This document shows positions 1 through 7,459 of a DNA stretch of 17,058 nt, piece after piece (positions within the stretch are counted from its first letter, which is position 1; the number at the start of each line of letters is the position of its first letter). The position numbers were made by a program, and so were the translations under genes. The notes beneath the pieces are model-generated. The model was given only the letters and a program-made list of their open reading frames with translations, was not told the origin of the DNA and searched no databases. Source of the DNA: Colimorpha sp045576855. GTDB taxonomy: Bacteria > Bacteroidota > Bacteroidia > Bacteroidales > P3. The DNA lies in the NCBI GenBank assembly GCA_045576855.1, contig JAZNHG010000013.1:1-17058 (forward strand), read 5' to 3'.

Positions 1-113
1 ATTGCACCCCCGACGACACCCCCACCGACATCCAACCGAGCCCACTTTCTATTTAACATAACCGCAAAACACCGAGTTGCAACCCACACAAAATGAGGTC
101 AAAGCAGTACCAT
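1..113. other. Leading intergenic DNA, no gene supported
   Basis: I see no coding frame with recognisable protein character, no RNA gene and no TTG / TAnnTTTG promoter pair here. The sequence is C-rich at the very edge and becomes mixed. A gene could lie just outside the window. Confidence 0.5.
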
Positions 114-183
114 CTCCTACTCATCTCCTACTCTACCCCTACTCAACGCCTACTAATCTCCTAGTTTTGTAGGAGTTGAGTAG
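114..183. repeat. 11-bp tandem array (5 units) ending in an inverted copy
   Basis: Octamer cores CTCCTACT (114), CTCCTACT (125), CCCCTACT (136), CGCCTACT (147) and CTCCTAGT (158) are spaced exactly 11 bp apart, so the stretch is five degenerate 11-bp tandem units. Directly after it comes an inverted copy: TAGGAG at 170-175 pairs with CTCCTA at 158-163, and GTTGAGTAG at 175-183 is the reverse complement of CTACTCAAC at 139-147. The result can fold into an imperfect hairpin. No T-run follows, so it is not an obvious terminator. Function unknown. Confidence 0.75.
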
Positions 184-401
184 TCGAAGAATAGGTGTTA
201 ATAAAAGTTAAAATAGGGGTTGCTACCTTCCTGACCCCATGCCGACCCGGAGCCGTCTGCGGAGGACACAGCAGTAGGATTGTCCAGATTTCGGGGCAAA
301 ATATCCCCAGGCCGAAGCGAAAACGAAAGAAAACAACGGAACGGACAGCACTTGTCCACACGAGCAACCGCTGGCAGCCCGCCGACCAACGGCAAAAGAA
401 C
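184..401. other. Intergenic DNA without supported gene
   Basis: Short open frames of 70-81 codons exist on both strands, but they overlap each other, have low-complexity Pro/Arg-rich translations and run into the tRNA terminator. None has a credible promoter. The 12-mer at 251-262 (AGCCGTCTGCGG) is the reverse complement of part of the hairpin at 16766-16787; this may be chance. Confidence 0.5.
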
Positions 402-434
402 AAGGGACAACCTGATAAAGATTGTCCCTTTTTT
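402..434 (-). terminator. Rho-independent terminator of the tRNA transcript (bidirectional shape)
   Basis: A perfect 9-bp stem AAGGGACAA (402-410) / TTGTCCCTT (422-430) with an 11-nt loop. On the minus strand it begins one base after the tRNA 3' end and is followed by a T-rich tail (TTGTTCTTTT). On the plus strand it is followed by TTTT, so it could also stop transcription entering from the left. Its position immediately after the tRNA decides the assignment. Confidence 0.85.
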
Positions 435-435
435 A

Positions 436-509
<74 letters not shown>

Positions 510-553
510 CTCTCTTATTTCTTAGCCCCCTTTCGGGCTTCCGAAATCGAGTG

Positions 554-585
554 CAAAGATACAAACATTTTTCCGTCCCACCAAA
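554..585 (-). promoter_or_regulatory. Bacteroidota-type promoter of the tRNA-Met gene
   Basis: On the minus strand TTTG (582-585) and TATCTTTG (554-561) are separated by 20 bp, matching the primary sigma consensus of Bacteroidota (-33 TTTG, -7 TAnnTTTG). Transcription would start about 10 bp downstream and give a leader of roughly 35 nt before the tRNA. That leader includes a short hairpin, AGCCC/GGGCT (524-539), which may be a processing feature. Confidence 0.85.
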
Positions 586-948
586 TTTTTCTTGAAAATA
601 TTTTTCTATCCGCTGATTATACGTGGATTGTGTACCACCATCTGCGCCCAAGTCCGTCATGCAGATACTCCCCTACCGAAGGTCTGCCGGCCGTTTTTGG
701 TCCTTTCGATGATGGTTGCGACACCAACGCACCCCAGCAAATTGCGCCCGAGGGCCGACCGCACTGGATTTGGCCGCTATCAAGGGTACGGGCCATGGGA
801 AACCAGACCGCGGTGGCAGTCATGGGTCTACCGCCCCAATGGCGGATGACCGACCTCGACCAGGGAGCAAACAGGACGGTGGACACACGCAACAAGCGAC
901 ACAGTAAGACTCACTGAATGAGCAGAATGCAGAAAAAGATACGGCATA
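586..948. other. Intergenic DNA upstream of lysS, no gene supported
   Basis: About 360 bp between the divergent tRNA and lysS promoters. Frames of 60-95 codons are open on both strands. Their translations (Trp/Arg/Gly/Pro-rich) are not recognisable, they overlap one another, and none has a TTG / TAnnTTTG promoter. A small hairpin CCGCC/GGCGG (831-845) lacks a T-run. I see no array of the kind found in the other gaps. Confidence 0.5.
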
Positions 949-981
949 TTGACTGTAATTCAGGAAAAATGTGTATTTTTG
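949..981 (+). promoter_or_regulatory. Promoter of the lysS transcript
   Basis: TTG (949-951) and TATTTTTG (974-981) lie 22 bp apart, followed by a short AT-rich leader to the ATG at 1018. This matches the Bacteroidota -33/-7 consensus and leaves a leader of about 30 nt without a Shine-Dalgarno site. Confidence 0.8.
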
Positions 982-1017
982 CATTTTATTTTTAGATATA
1001 AAAACGATATATATAAT

Positions 1018-2742
1018 ATGGCAGAACTAACTGAGCAAGAACAGATACGCCGCAATTCGCTGGCCGAATTGAAGAAGCTTGGCATCAACCCCTATCCCGC
1101 CGCCCTCTACGAGGTGAACTGCAAAAGCGCGGAGATACTGGAGCAGTATCCGACGGACAACAGCCTGTACCAGAACGTGAGCATCGCCGGCCGCATCATG
1201 AGCCGCCGCATCATGGGTGCCGCCTCGTTTGTGGAGCTGCAGGACAGCTACGGACGCATACAGCTGTATATCAAGCGTGACGAGATTTGTCCCGGCGAGG
1301 ACAAGACCCTCTACAACACCGTCTTCAAGCGTCTGCTGGACATTGGCGATATCATCGGTGTGACGGGCTATGTGTTTGTTACCCAGATGGGTGAGACCTC
1401 CATCCACGTAAAGAACCTCACGGTGCTCAGCAAGAGTCTGCGCCCCCTGCCCATCGTCAAGGAGAAGGACGGCGTGGTGTACGATGCCTTCAGCGACCCT
1501 GAGCTGCGTTACCGCCAGCGCTATGTGGACCTCATTGTCAACCCACAGGTGCGCGAGACCTTCGTGCAGCGTGCCCAGATAGTGAACACCATGCGCAACT
1601 ACTTCAATGAGCAGGGCTACCTCGAGGTGGACACCCCCGTACTGCAGAGCATCCCCGGCGGTGCCGCCGCGCGCCCCTTCGTGACGCACCACAACGCGCT
1701 GGACATCGACCTCTACCTGCGTATCGCCAACGAGCTGTACCTCAAGCGTCTCATCGTGGGTGGATTCCCGGGCGTGTACGAATTCAGCCGCAACTTCCGC
1801 AACGAGGGCATGGACCGCACCCACAACCCCGAGTTCACGGCTATGGAAATCTACGTGCCCTACAAGGACTACAACTGGATGATGACCTTCACCGAGAATA
1901 TGCTGGAGCGCATCGCAGTGGCGCTGCACGGCGACACGAAGGTCAACGTGTGGGGCAACGAAATCGACTTCCGTCCGCCCTTCCGCCGCGCCCCGATGTG
2001 CGAGCTGATTAAGGAAGAGACCGGCGTCGACGTGGCCCCGATGAGCGAGGAGGAGCTGCGCGAAGCCTGCAAACGCCTCGGCGTGGAGACCGACTCCACT
2101 ATGGGCAAGGGCAAGCTCATCGACGCCATCTTCGGCGAGAAGTGCGAGGGCAAGCTCATCCAGCCCACCTTCGTCACCGACTACCCCATCGAGATGTCGC
2201 CCCTCTGCAAGCGCCACCGCGACAACCCCGAGCTCACCGAGCGCTTCGAGCTCTTCGTCTGCGGCAAGGAGCTGGCCAACGCCTACAGCGAACTGAACGA
2301 CCCCATCGACCAGCTGGGCCGCTTCCAAGAGCAGCTGCGCCTGAGCGAGAAGGGCGACGACGAGGCGATGTTCATCGACATGGACTTCGTGCGCGCGCTG
2401 GAGTATGGCATGCCGCCGACCTCCGGCATGGGCATCGGCATCGACCGCCTGGTGATGATGATGACCGGCGCCCAAAGCATCCAGGACGTGCTCCTCTTCC
2501 CGCAGATGAAGCCCGAGGTGCACGAGAAGTCGACCGACGACGAAGGTGCCGACCTCACCGCCCACGGCGTCGACGAGGCCTGGGTGCCCGTGCTGCAGAA
2601 GGCCGGCGTCAAGACCTACGAGCAGTTGAAAGCCGCCAATCCCAACAAGCTCTTCAACGACCTCGGCGGCATGCGCAAGAAGCTGAAACTTGACATACCC
2701 GCCCTCAAACGGGAGCAGTTCGACGCCTGGCTCAACGACTAA
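1018..2742 (+). CDS. lysS: Lysine--tRNA ligase (class II LysRS)
   Basis: Charges tRNA-Lys with lysine in the cytoplasm. The 574-aa product has the expected order: N-terminal anticodon-binding OB fold (about residues 55-150), the RYRQRYVDLIVNP linker, class II motif 1 around NEQGYLEVDTPVL, motif 2 FRNEGMDRTHNPEFTAMEIY (about 260-280), and motif 3 GMGIGIDRLVMMMTG (about 470-485). About 70 extra residues follow motif 3, with a helical, helix-hairpin-helix-like look (WVPVLQKAGVKTYEQLKAAN). As I recall, such a tail is common in Bacteroidota LysRS and absent from E. coli LysRS. ATG 1018 was chosen because the in-frame TTG at 949 is the -33 box of the promoter. The next gene starts 12 bp after the stop, so co-transcription is likely. 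Confidence 0.97.
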   Translation: MAELTEQEQIRRNSLAELKKLGINPYPAALYEVNCKSAEILEQYPTDNSLYQNVSIAGRIMSRRIMGAASFVELQDSYGRIQLYIKRDEICPGEDKTLYNTVFKRLLDIGDIIGVTGYVFVTQMGETSIHVKNLTVLSKSLRPLPIVKEKDGVVYDAFSDPELRYRQRYVDLIVNPQVRETFVQRAQIVNTMRNYFNEQGYLEVDTPVLQSIPGGAAARPFVTHHNALDIDLYLRIANELYLKRLIVGGFPGVYEFSRNFRNEGMDRTHNPEFTAMEIYVPYKDYNWMMTFTENMLERIAVALHGDTKVNVWGNEIDFRPPFRRAPMCELIKEETGVDVAPMSEEELREACKRLGVETDSTMGKGKLIDAIFGEKCEGKLIQPTFVTDYPIEMSPLCKRHRDNPELTERFELFVCGKELANAYSELNDPIDQLGRFQEQLRLSEKGDDEAMFIDMDFVRALEYGMPPTSGMGIGIDRLVMMMTGAQSIQDVLLFPQMKPEVHEKSTDDEGADLTAHGVDEAWVPVLQKAGVKTYEQLKAANPNKLFNDLGGMRKKLKLDIPALKREQFDAWLND

Positions 2743-2754
2743 CGTCTTTTCACA

Positions 2755-5712
2755 ATGCGTCATCGGTTGATAGCAATGCTTGTCCTCATGCTGACTTGGC
2801 TGCCAGTATGGGGACAAGTTAGTATTTGCTACGACTTCGAGGACGCAACTCCCAACGCACGTCCCTTGGGCTGGGGGGCACTGCCCAACCTCGACTTCCA
2901 CTATGTGGGTATCATCGAGGGTGTGGCGCATACCGGCAGCAAGTCGCTCTACAACAACGGCACCACCTGCTTCACCATCATGCCCGACGAGGGCATTAAC
3001 TACGGCGCCGACAGCGTCTGGCTGACTTTCTGGTACAATTTCCACAACAACACCGACTTTTTCGAAGTCGGCTACCTGACCGATGCGACCGACAGCTCGA
3101 CATTCCATGTGCTCGACACGGTGCATGAATGGAGCCAAGAGTGGCATTTCCATGCCGTCGACCTCTCCTCGGTGCCCACAGGGGCTCGGATTGCCTTTTA
3201 CGGACACGACATTTTCAGTTCTGACGGCACCTTCTGGCTCGACAACATACACCTCACCTCGACACCCTGCGCGGCCTGGGGGCTGAGGGTGGCCGAGAAC
3301 AGAGAGGACTCGGTGCGTCTGGAGTGGGAATCGGCAGGCGATCCGATGGTCACGCTCACAATCAACTGGAACACGGACTACAGTGTCAACGGCAACAGCT
3401 TCACCTTCGCCCGCGACCATTATAACAGCTTCATGTCCGAGCTCATTGCCCAATGTCCTTATTCTGGTTGCATGACGATACAGCCACATAGCCAAATGTA
3501 TATCCCCCGTTACCGCGAAGGGCCATGCCTCGACGTCACCGATTACAACTCGTATTCATACTCGTCGTACTCGTCAATGGCTGTTCCCTTCTATGGGACT
3601 CCTGTCGAGCCGTATCTCCACATGGGCACCTATACCACCACAGCCTCTGGAGTATCAGGCGTATTTGCTGGGTCGCACACCGTCAACACCAACCCCAGCT
3701 CCGACGGCGGCGGCATGATGGTGTTCCCACGAACCATACCGCCGGGCGACAACGTCACCCTGCGTCTCGGCAACCGATTGGGCGACTGGGAGTCAGCTTC
3801 GGTGCTCTACACCCTCACCGTCGACACAAACGTGAGCGACTTGCTGGTGATGAAGTACACCGTTGCGATGGCCTTCGGCACGTTCCAAGGTCCAGAGGAA
3901 GCCTACCGCAGCGACACGTTGCACCCCGCCTGGTTCCGCATCGAGCTGCTAGACGATACTTCGTCACCCTGCCACCAGTTCTACATCGATGCTTGGGACA
4001 CCGCAGGCTGGGACGAGATGAACAGCATGTACAAGCGGCGCAACTTCACCGGCATGGCCTTCGACCTCAGCCCCTACCACGGGCAGCGGCTACACCTGCG
4101 TGTCACCACCTGCGACGGTGCCGTCAACAACCGCTGGTGCTACGCCTACTACAACTTCGAATGCCTCAAACGCGACGCCCATATCGACAGCTGCACGACC
4201 GAAGACAGCGTCACCTTCACCATGCCCTACGGCTTCAACTACCGCTGGTGGCGCGACGGCGAGACATCCACCTACAGTACCGAGCAAAGCATCACCGTGG
4301 CCACCGATTCAACACACTACTTTTGCGAGCTGACCGACCGCTTCAACCCTGGATGTAGCCACACCATCTCGCGATGGGCGTTAGCGCGACCGCAACGATG
4401 GGAGCACGACACTGTGGTGGAGAACCAGCTACCTTACACTTGGCATGGTATCACCTTCACCGCCGGTGGCGATACCACGCTCATCCTGCCCTCCGCCAAC
4501 GGCTGCGACACCGCCCTAACCCTCCACCTGCATATGTGGCCCAACCAAGACATCCGCATAGAGCACCGCGTATGCCCCGGTGACTGGCCCGTCGATTGGC
4601 AGGGCTACACCTTCACCCGACCCGACAGCGTCACCTTTACGCTCACCGACAGCCATGGCGCCGACAGCACGGTGACGCTCGTGGCCGTCGAAGCGCTGAC
4701 CTATGAGGTGAACGACACCGTGGTGATTTGTCCCGGAAGCCCTTTCGAATGGGGCGGCATCGACTACGGCGGTCCCACGACGTTCGACACCCTGCTGACC
4801 TCAGTCGACGGCTGCGACTCGTTGGTACATGTAACACTCGCCCTGCGCGACAGCACCTTCACCCTCCATGTCCTGCATAGCATCGACCAGCAGCACTGGT
4901 CCGACACCCTCCCCATCGTCATCTGCAGCAACCAGACGTTGTATGTCGTCGACTCGACGGAGCGGAGCACCGCTTGGCAGTGGTCCCTGTTTGGCGAGCA
5001 GGGATATATGCGGAACGAGGAGTTCTCGTTCAACGACACATCGTTTCTTATCCACACCGACTCCCTGACGCTCATCGCCACCAGCCCCGGAGGCTGCAAC
5101 GACACGATACAATGGCCCGTGGTGGTGTTCCCCTCCCCGACCGCCGAGTTCATCTGGACCCCGGCACATCCTGCCGACATATCGCCGGAAGTGCAGCTAA
5201 TCAACCAATCGCAGCCCGATAGCTGCCAGTGGATGTGGCTTATACCCAGAGGGACTGAAAGCACCGAGTACGACAGCTTGAACGCCCACGAGCCTGTCTA
5301 TCACTGGTCGGGTTACACCACGCCCGGCGAAGTGGAAGTGCAACTCGTGGCCTACCTTACCCAGCAACACGACACGCTGGTTCACACCTGTATCGACACT
5401 GTGAAACATGCAATCGAGATAGTCACCGCATGGCTTGATTTTCCCAATCTGGTCACCCCCAACGGCGACGGTGTCAACGACCGCTGGGAGGTGGTGAACC
5501 TGGTCGAGATAGGGCTGTATTCTGTCAATGAGCTATGGATATACGACCGCTGGGGAAAGCTCGTATTCCATGCCCGCGACATCAAACGCCACGAGCAGTT
5601 CTGGGACCCCAACAGCCCTCGCTGTCCCGACGGCACATACTATTACCGCTTCCTGGCACGTAGTCCTTACGGCCTCGTGCGCCGCCAAGGTGTCATCGAA
5701 GTACTCCGTTGA
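2755..5712 (+). CDS. Secreted multidomain surface protein with T9SS type B (CHU_C) sorting domain
   Basis: A 985-aa protein beginning with a signal peptide (MRHRLIAMLVLMLTWLPVWG, probable cleavage before QVS). Residues 25-170 and about 375-465 resemble jelly-roll, choice-of-anchor-J/MAM-like modules (YDFED..., FWLDNIHL; WFRIELLDD, NFECL). Residues about 553-700 are three divergent ~50-residue Ig-like repeats, two or three with the pattern C.G....W.G...GCDS. A PKD-like module follows (about 790-880). The C-terminus, from about residue 895 (NLVTPNGDGVNDRW...IYDRWGKLVF...DGTYYYRF), is the gliding-motility-associated domain used as a type B type IX secretion signal. Export through Sec and then the T9SS to the cell surface or medium is therefore expected. 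Substrate or ligand cannot be read from sequence; an adhesin-like role is inference. It sits 12 bp after lysS and 14 bp before the next gene, an odd placement for a surface protein. Confidence 0.9.
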   Translation: MRHRLIAMLVLMLTWLPVWGQVSICYDFEDATPNARPLGWGALPNLDFHYVGIIEGVAHTGSKSLYNNGTTCFTIMPDEGINYGADSVWLTFWYNFHNNTDFFEVGYLTDATDSSTFHVLDTVHEWSQEWHFHAVDLSSVPTGARIAFYGHDIFSSDGTFWLDNIHLTSTPCAAWGLRVAENREDSVRLEWESAGDPMVTLTINWNTDYSVNGNSFTFARDHYNSFMSELIAQCPYSGCMTIQPHSQMYIPRYREGPCLDVTDYNSYSYSSYSSMAVPFYGTPVEPYLHMGTYTTTASGVSGVFAGSHTVNTNPSSDGGGMMVFPRTIPPGDNVTLRLGNRLGDWESASVLYTLTVDTNVSDLLVMKYTVAMAFGTFQGPEEAYRSDTLHPAWFRIELLDDTSSPCHQFYIDAWDTAGWDEMNSMYKRRNFTGMAFDLSPYHGQRLHLRVTTCDGAVNNRWCYAYYNFECLKRDAHIDSCTTEDSVTFTMPYGFNYRWWRDGETSTYSTEQSITVATDSTHYFCELTDRFNPGCSHTISRWALARPQRWEHDTVVENQLPYTWHGITFTAGGDTTLILPSANGCDTALTLHLHMWPNQDIRIEHRVCPGDWPVDWQGYTFTRPDSVTFTLTDSHGADSTVTLVAVEALTYEVNDTVVICPGSPFEWGGIDYGGPTTFDTLLTSVDGCDSLVHVTLALRDSTFTLHVLHSIDQQHWSDTLPIVICSNQTLYVVDSTERSTAWQWSLFGEQGYMRNEEFSFNDTSFLIHTDSLTLIATSPGGCNDTIQWPVVVFPSPTAEFIWTPAHPADISPEVQLINQSQPDSCQWMWLIPRGTESTEYDSLNAHEPVYHWSGYTTPGEVEVQLVAYLTQQHDTLVHTCIDTVKHAIEIVTAWLDFPNLVTPNGDGVNDRWEVVNLVEIGLYSVNELWIYDRWGKLVFHARDIKRHEQFWDPNSPRCPDGTYYYRFLARSPYGLVRRQGVIEVLR

Positions 5713-5726
5713 TTTACCAAACAACT

Positions 5727-6368
5727 ATGATAAAGCAATTCACATTCAATCACTTCGAGGTAAACTGCTACCTCATTATTGATACAGCCACCAAGCAGTG
5801 CGCCATCGTGGACCCTGCCTGCGAAGCTTCGTTCGAAGATGCACAGCTGACGCAGTATATCGAACAGGAACAACTCACGGTGACCAAAATTCTTTTGACC
5901 CATGCCCACGTGGACCATATCGCAGGGCTGCGGCAGTGCTGTGAGCATTGGCACCTGCCCGTCGCCATGCACGCCGAGGGGCGCAAACTGCTGCGCCAAG
6001 CTGAAGCCTGGGGCTCGATGATGGGCTTCGCGGTGGACAATATGGGCGACCTGGAGGTGGTGGAGCTCAACGACGGCGAGGTGCTGCACGTGGGCGCCAT
6101 CGAGGTGGAATGCCGTTACGTGCCGGGGCACTGTCCGGGGAGCCTCTGCTTCGTGGTGCCGGACGAGAAGGCGGTGTTCACGGGCGACGCCCTCTTCCAC
6201 TACAGCATCGGCCGCACCGACCTGCCGGGCGGCGACTACCCCACCCTCATCGAGAAGCTGAAGACGCGCATCCTGACCCTGCCGGACGACTACCGCGTGC
6301 TCCCCGGCCACGGCATCGAGAGCCTCATCGGCAAAGAACGGAAATACAACTCGTTTTTGAATGCGTGA
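5727..6368 (+). CDS. Metallo-beta-lactamase-fold hydrolase, glyoxalase II-like (YcbL type)
   Basis: A 213-aa cytoplasmic hydrolase with the full di-metal set: THAHVDH (H59, H61, D63, H64), GHCPGS (H135), FTGDALF (D154) and LPGHG (H195). The stretch IGRTDLPGGDYPTL is typical of the short glyoxalase II-like YcbL group, which lacks the C-terminal glutathione-binding helical domain of full GloB. The likely reaction is thioester hydrolysis, but Bacteroidota generally do not rely on glutathione, so the substrate is uncertain. ATG 5727 was preferred over the in-frame TTG at 5709, which overlaps the upstream stop and gives a non-conserved extension. The last codons and the stop lie inside the 8-bp tandem array that fills the following gap. 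Confidence 0.93.
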   Translation: MIKQFTFNHFEVNCYLIIDTATKQCAIVDPACEASFEDAQLTQYIEQEQLTVTKILLTHAHVDHIAGLRQCCEHWHLPVAMHAEGRKLLRQAEAWGSMMGFAVDNMGDLEVVELNDGEVLHVGAIEVECRYVPGHCPGSLCFVVPDEKAVFTGDALFHYSIGRTDLPGGDYPTLIEKLKTRILTLPDDYRVLPGHGIESLIGKERKYNSFLNA

Positions 6369-6480
6369 ATGTGGGAATGCGTTAATGTGTTAGTGCTGAC
6401 GCGTCAAATACTAACGCAATAACACAATATCACAAAAACACAATATCGCAATAACGCACTAACACAATAACGCAATAACG
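6356..6480. repeat. Two-armed 8-bp tandem array between the hydrolase and ung
   Basis: Right arm: nine consecutive octamers from 6409 to 6480, consensus CAATAACG (TACTAACG, CAATAACA, CAATATCA, CAAAAACA, CAATATCG, CAATAACG, CACTAACA, CAATAACG, CAATAACG). Left arm: four to five octamers from 6356 to 6395 in the opposite orientation, consensus CGTTAATG (TTTGAATG, CGTGAATG, TGGGAATG, CGTTAATG, TGTTAGTG). Between them lies the perfect palindrome GACGCGTC (6398-6405). One consequence is a 19-nt inverted repeat with one mismatch, 6378-6396 against 6456-6474. The left arm overlaps the stop codon of the upstream gene. The transcript could form a long hairpin before ung. Function unknown. Confidence 0.85.
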
Positions 6481-6489
6481 CAATCTAAT

Positions 6490-7164
6490 ATGGTAAAGAT
6501 AGATTCCAGTTGGTATGAGGTGCTGAAGCCGCAGTTTGAGGCACCCTATTTCGCCGAGCTCAAGAACTTCCTCGTGGCCGAACGGCAGCAGTACACCTGC
6601 TACCCGCCGGGCAGCAAGATATTCGCCGCCTTCGACCATACGCCCTTCGACCGCGTGCGGGTGGTCATCCTGGGGCAGGACCCCTATCATGAGCCGGGGC
6701 AGGCTATGGGTCTCTGCTTCTCGGTGCCGCAGGGGGTGCAGGTGCCGCCCTCGCTGGTCAATATCATAAAAGAGATTAACGACGACCTGGGCACGGCTGT
6801 ACCCACCACCGGCGGCGACCTCACGGGCTGGGCCGACCAGGGGGTGCTGCTGCTCAACGCCACCCTCACCGTACGCGCCCACCAGGCGGGAAGCCACCAG
6901 CACCACGGCTGGGAGCAGTTCACCGACGCCGCCATCCAGGCCCTCGCCGAGCGCCGCCGCGGCCTGGTGTTCCTGCTCTGGGGCAGCTATGCCATAGCCA
7001 AGCGCAAGCTCATCGACCCGCAGCGGCACCACGTGCTCACCGCACCCCACCCCTCGCCGCTGTCGGCCTACCGCGGATTCTTCGGGTGCCGCCACTTCAG
7101 CCGCGCGAACGAGATTCTGGTCCAACAGGGTCAGACTCCCATCGACTGGACGCGTATCGGCTGA
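6490..7164 (+). CDS. ung: Uracil-DNA glycosylase, family 1
   Basis: Removes uracil from DNA as the first step of base-excision repair. The 224-aa protein is of normal family length and carries motif A GQDPYH (residues 62-67, with catalytic Asp64 and the uracil-stacking Tyr66), the substrate-pocket segment LLLNATLTV, and motif B HPSPLSAYRGFFGCRHF near the C-terminus with the catalytic His and the DNA-intercalation loop. The start ATG follows the 8-bp array directly. There is no clear Bacteroidota promoter in the gap, so it is probably read through from the lysS transcript or driven from an unrecognised site. No convincing terminator is seen downstream. Confidence 0.98.
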   Translation: MVKIDSSWYEVLKPQFEAPYFAELKNFLVAERQQYTCYPPGSKIFAAFDHTPFDRVRVVILGQDPYHEPGQAMGLCFSVPQGVQVPPSLVNIIKEINDDLGTAVPTTGGDLTGWADQGVLLLNATLTVRAHQAGSHQHHGWEQFTDAAIQALAERRRGLVFLLWGSYAIAKRKLIDPQRHHVLTAPHPSPLSAYRGFFGCRHFSRANEILVQQGQTPIDWTRIG

Positions 7165-7220
7165 CCATGTCGCCTCCACCCCCGGTCTGCATCCCCTCGA
7201 CACGGCCCCCCAGGGGTATC

Positions 7221-7275
7221 ATCCTTGCACCAACGATGCATCATCCTTGCACCATCCTTGCACAATCCTTGCATT
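7221..7275. repeat. 11-bp tandem array (5 units) upstream of the SPFH operon
   Basis: Units start at 7221, 7232, 7243, 7254 and 7265. Four carry the identical 9-mer ATCCTTGCA; the one at 7232 (AACGATGCATC) is diverged, matching at 7 of 11 positions. The array ends about 90 bp upstream of the SPFH promoter's -33 box. Exact one-turn phasing places every unit on the same DNA face, so it could be an operator series; that is inference. Confidence 0.8.
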
Positions 7276-7362
7276 TTAACACTTTTAGTGCTACTTTTCA
7301 GCAGGGGTGTTTTATCGTTGGTTTCATCAAAATTTGTTAAATAATCTTAAATCTTCACCTTT

Positions 7363-7396
7363 TTTGCTCCACTTTTCGGAAAGGTGTGTATCTTTG
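7363..7396 (+). promoter_or_regulatory. Promoter of the SPFH-ABC-RHH-hydrolase operon, with a bracketing dyad
   Basis: TTTG (7363-7366) and TATCTTTG (7389-7396) are 22 bp apart, a good Bacteroidota promoter. A 7-bp perfect inverted repeat, CACCTTT (7356-7362) / AAAGGTG (7380-7386), brackets the -33 box and most of the spacer, a placement suited to a repressor site. The leader to ATG 7460 is about 55 nt and very A-rich, with no Shine-Dalgarno site. Confidence 0.8.
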
Positions 7397-7459
7397 CAGT
7401 CGGAATGATATCAAAACAATATCACAATAAAGCATAATAAACCACTAAAAATAAACAAC

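Noticed and set aside
162..169. TAGTTTTG as a -7 promoter box
   Set aside because: There is no TTG at 19-23 bp upstream, and the match falls in the tandem array with no gene following.
831..845. Hairpin CCGCC/GGCGG as a terminator
   Set aside because: There is no T-run on either side and no gene ends nearby.
949..1017. Upstream TTG start for lysS adding 23 residues
   Set aside because: The TTG is the -33 box of the promoter and the -7 box lies inside the would-be extension, so this segment would not be in the mRNA.
2142..2693. A 183-codon plus-strand frame inside lysS
   Set aside because: The translation is Arg/Pro/Ala-rich without motifs and lies wholly within the lysS coding sequence in another frame.
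1027..3495. An 822-codon open frame on the minus strand opposite lysS and the surface protein
   Set aside because: It runs across two clear plus-strand genes, and its translation is His/Val/Ala/Gly-rich with no domain. Long antisense frames like this arise from codon bias in GC-rich genes.
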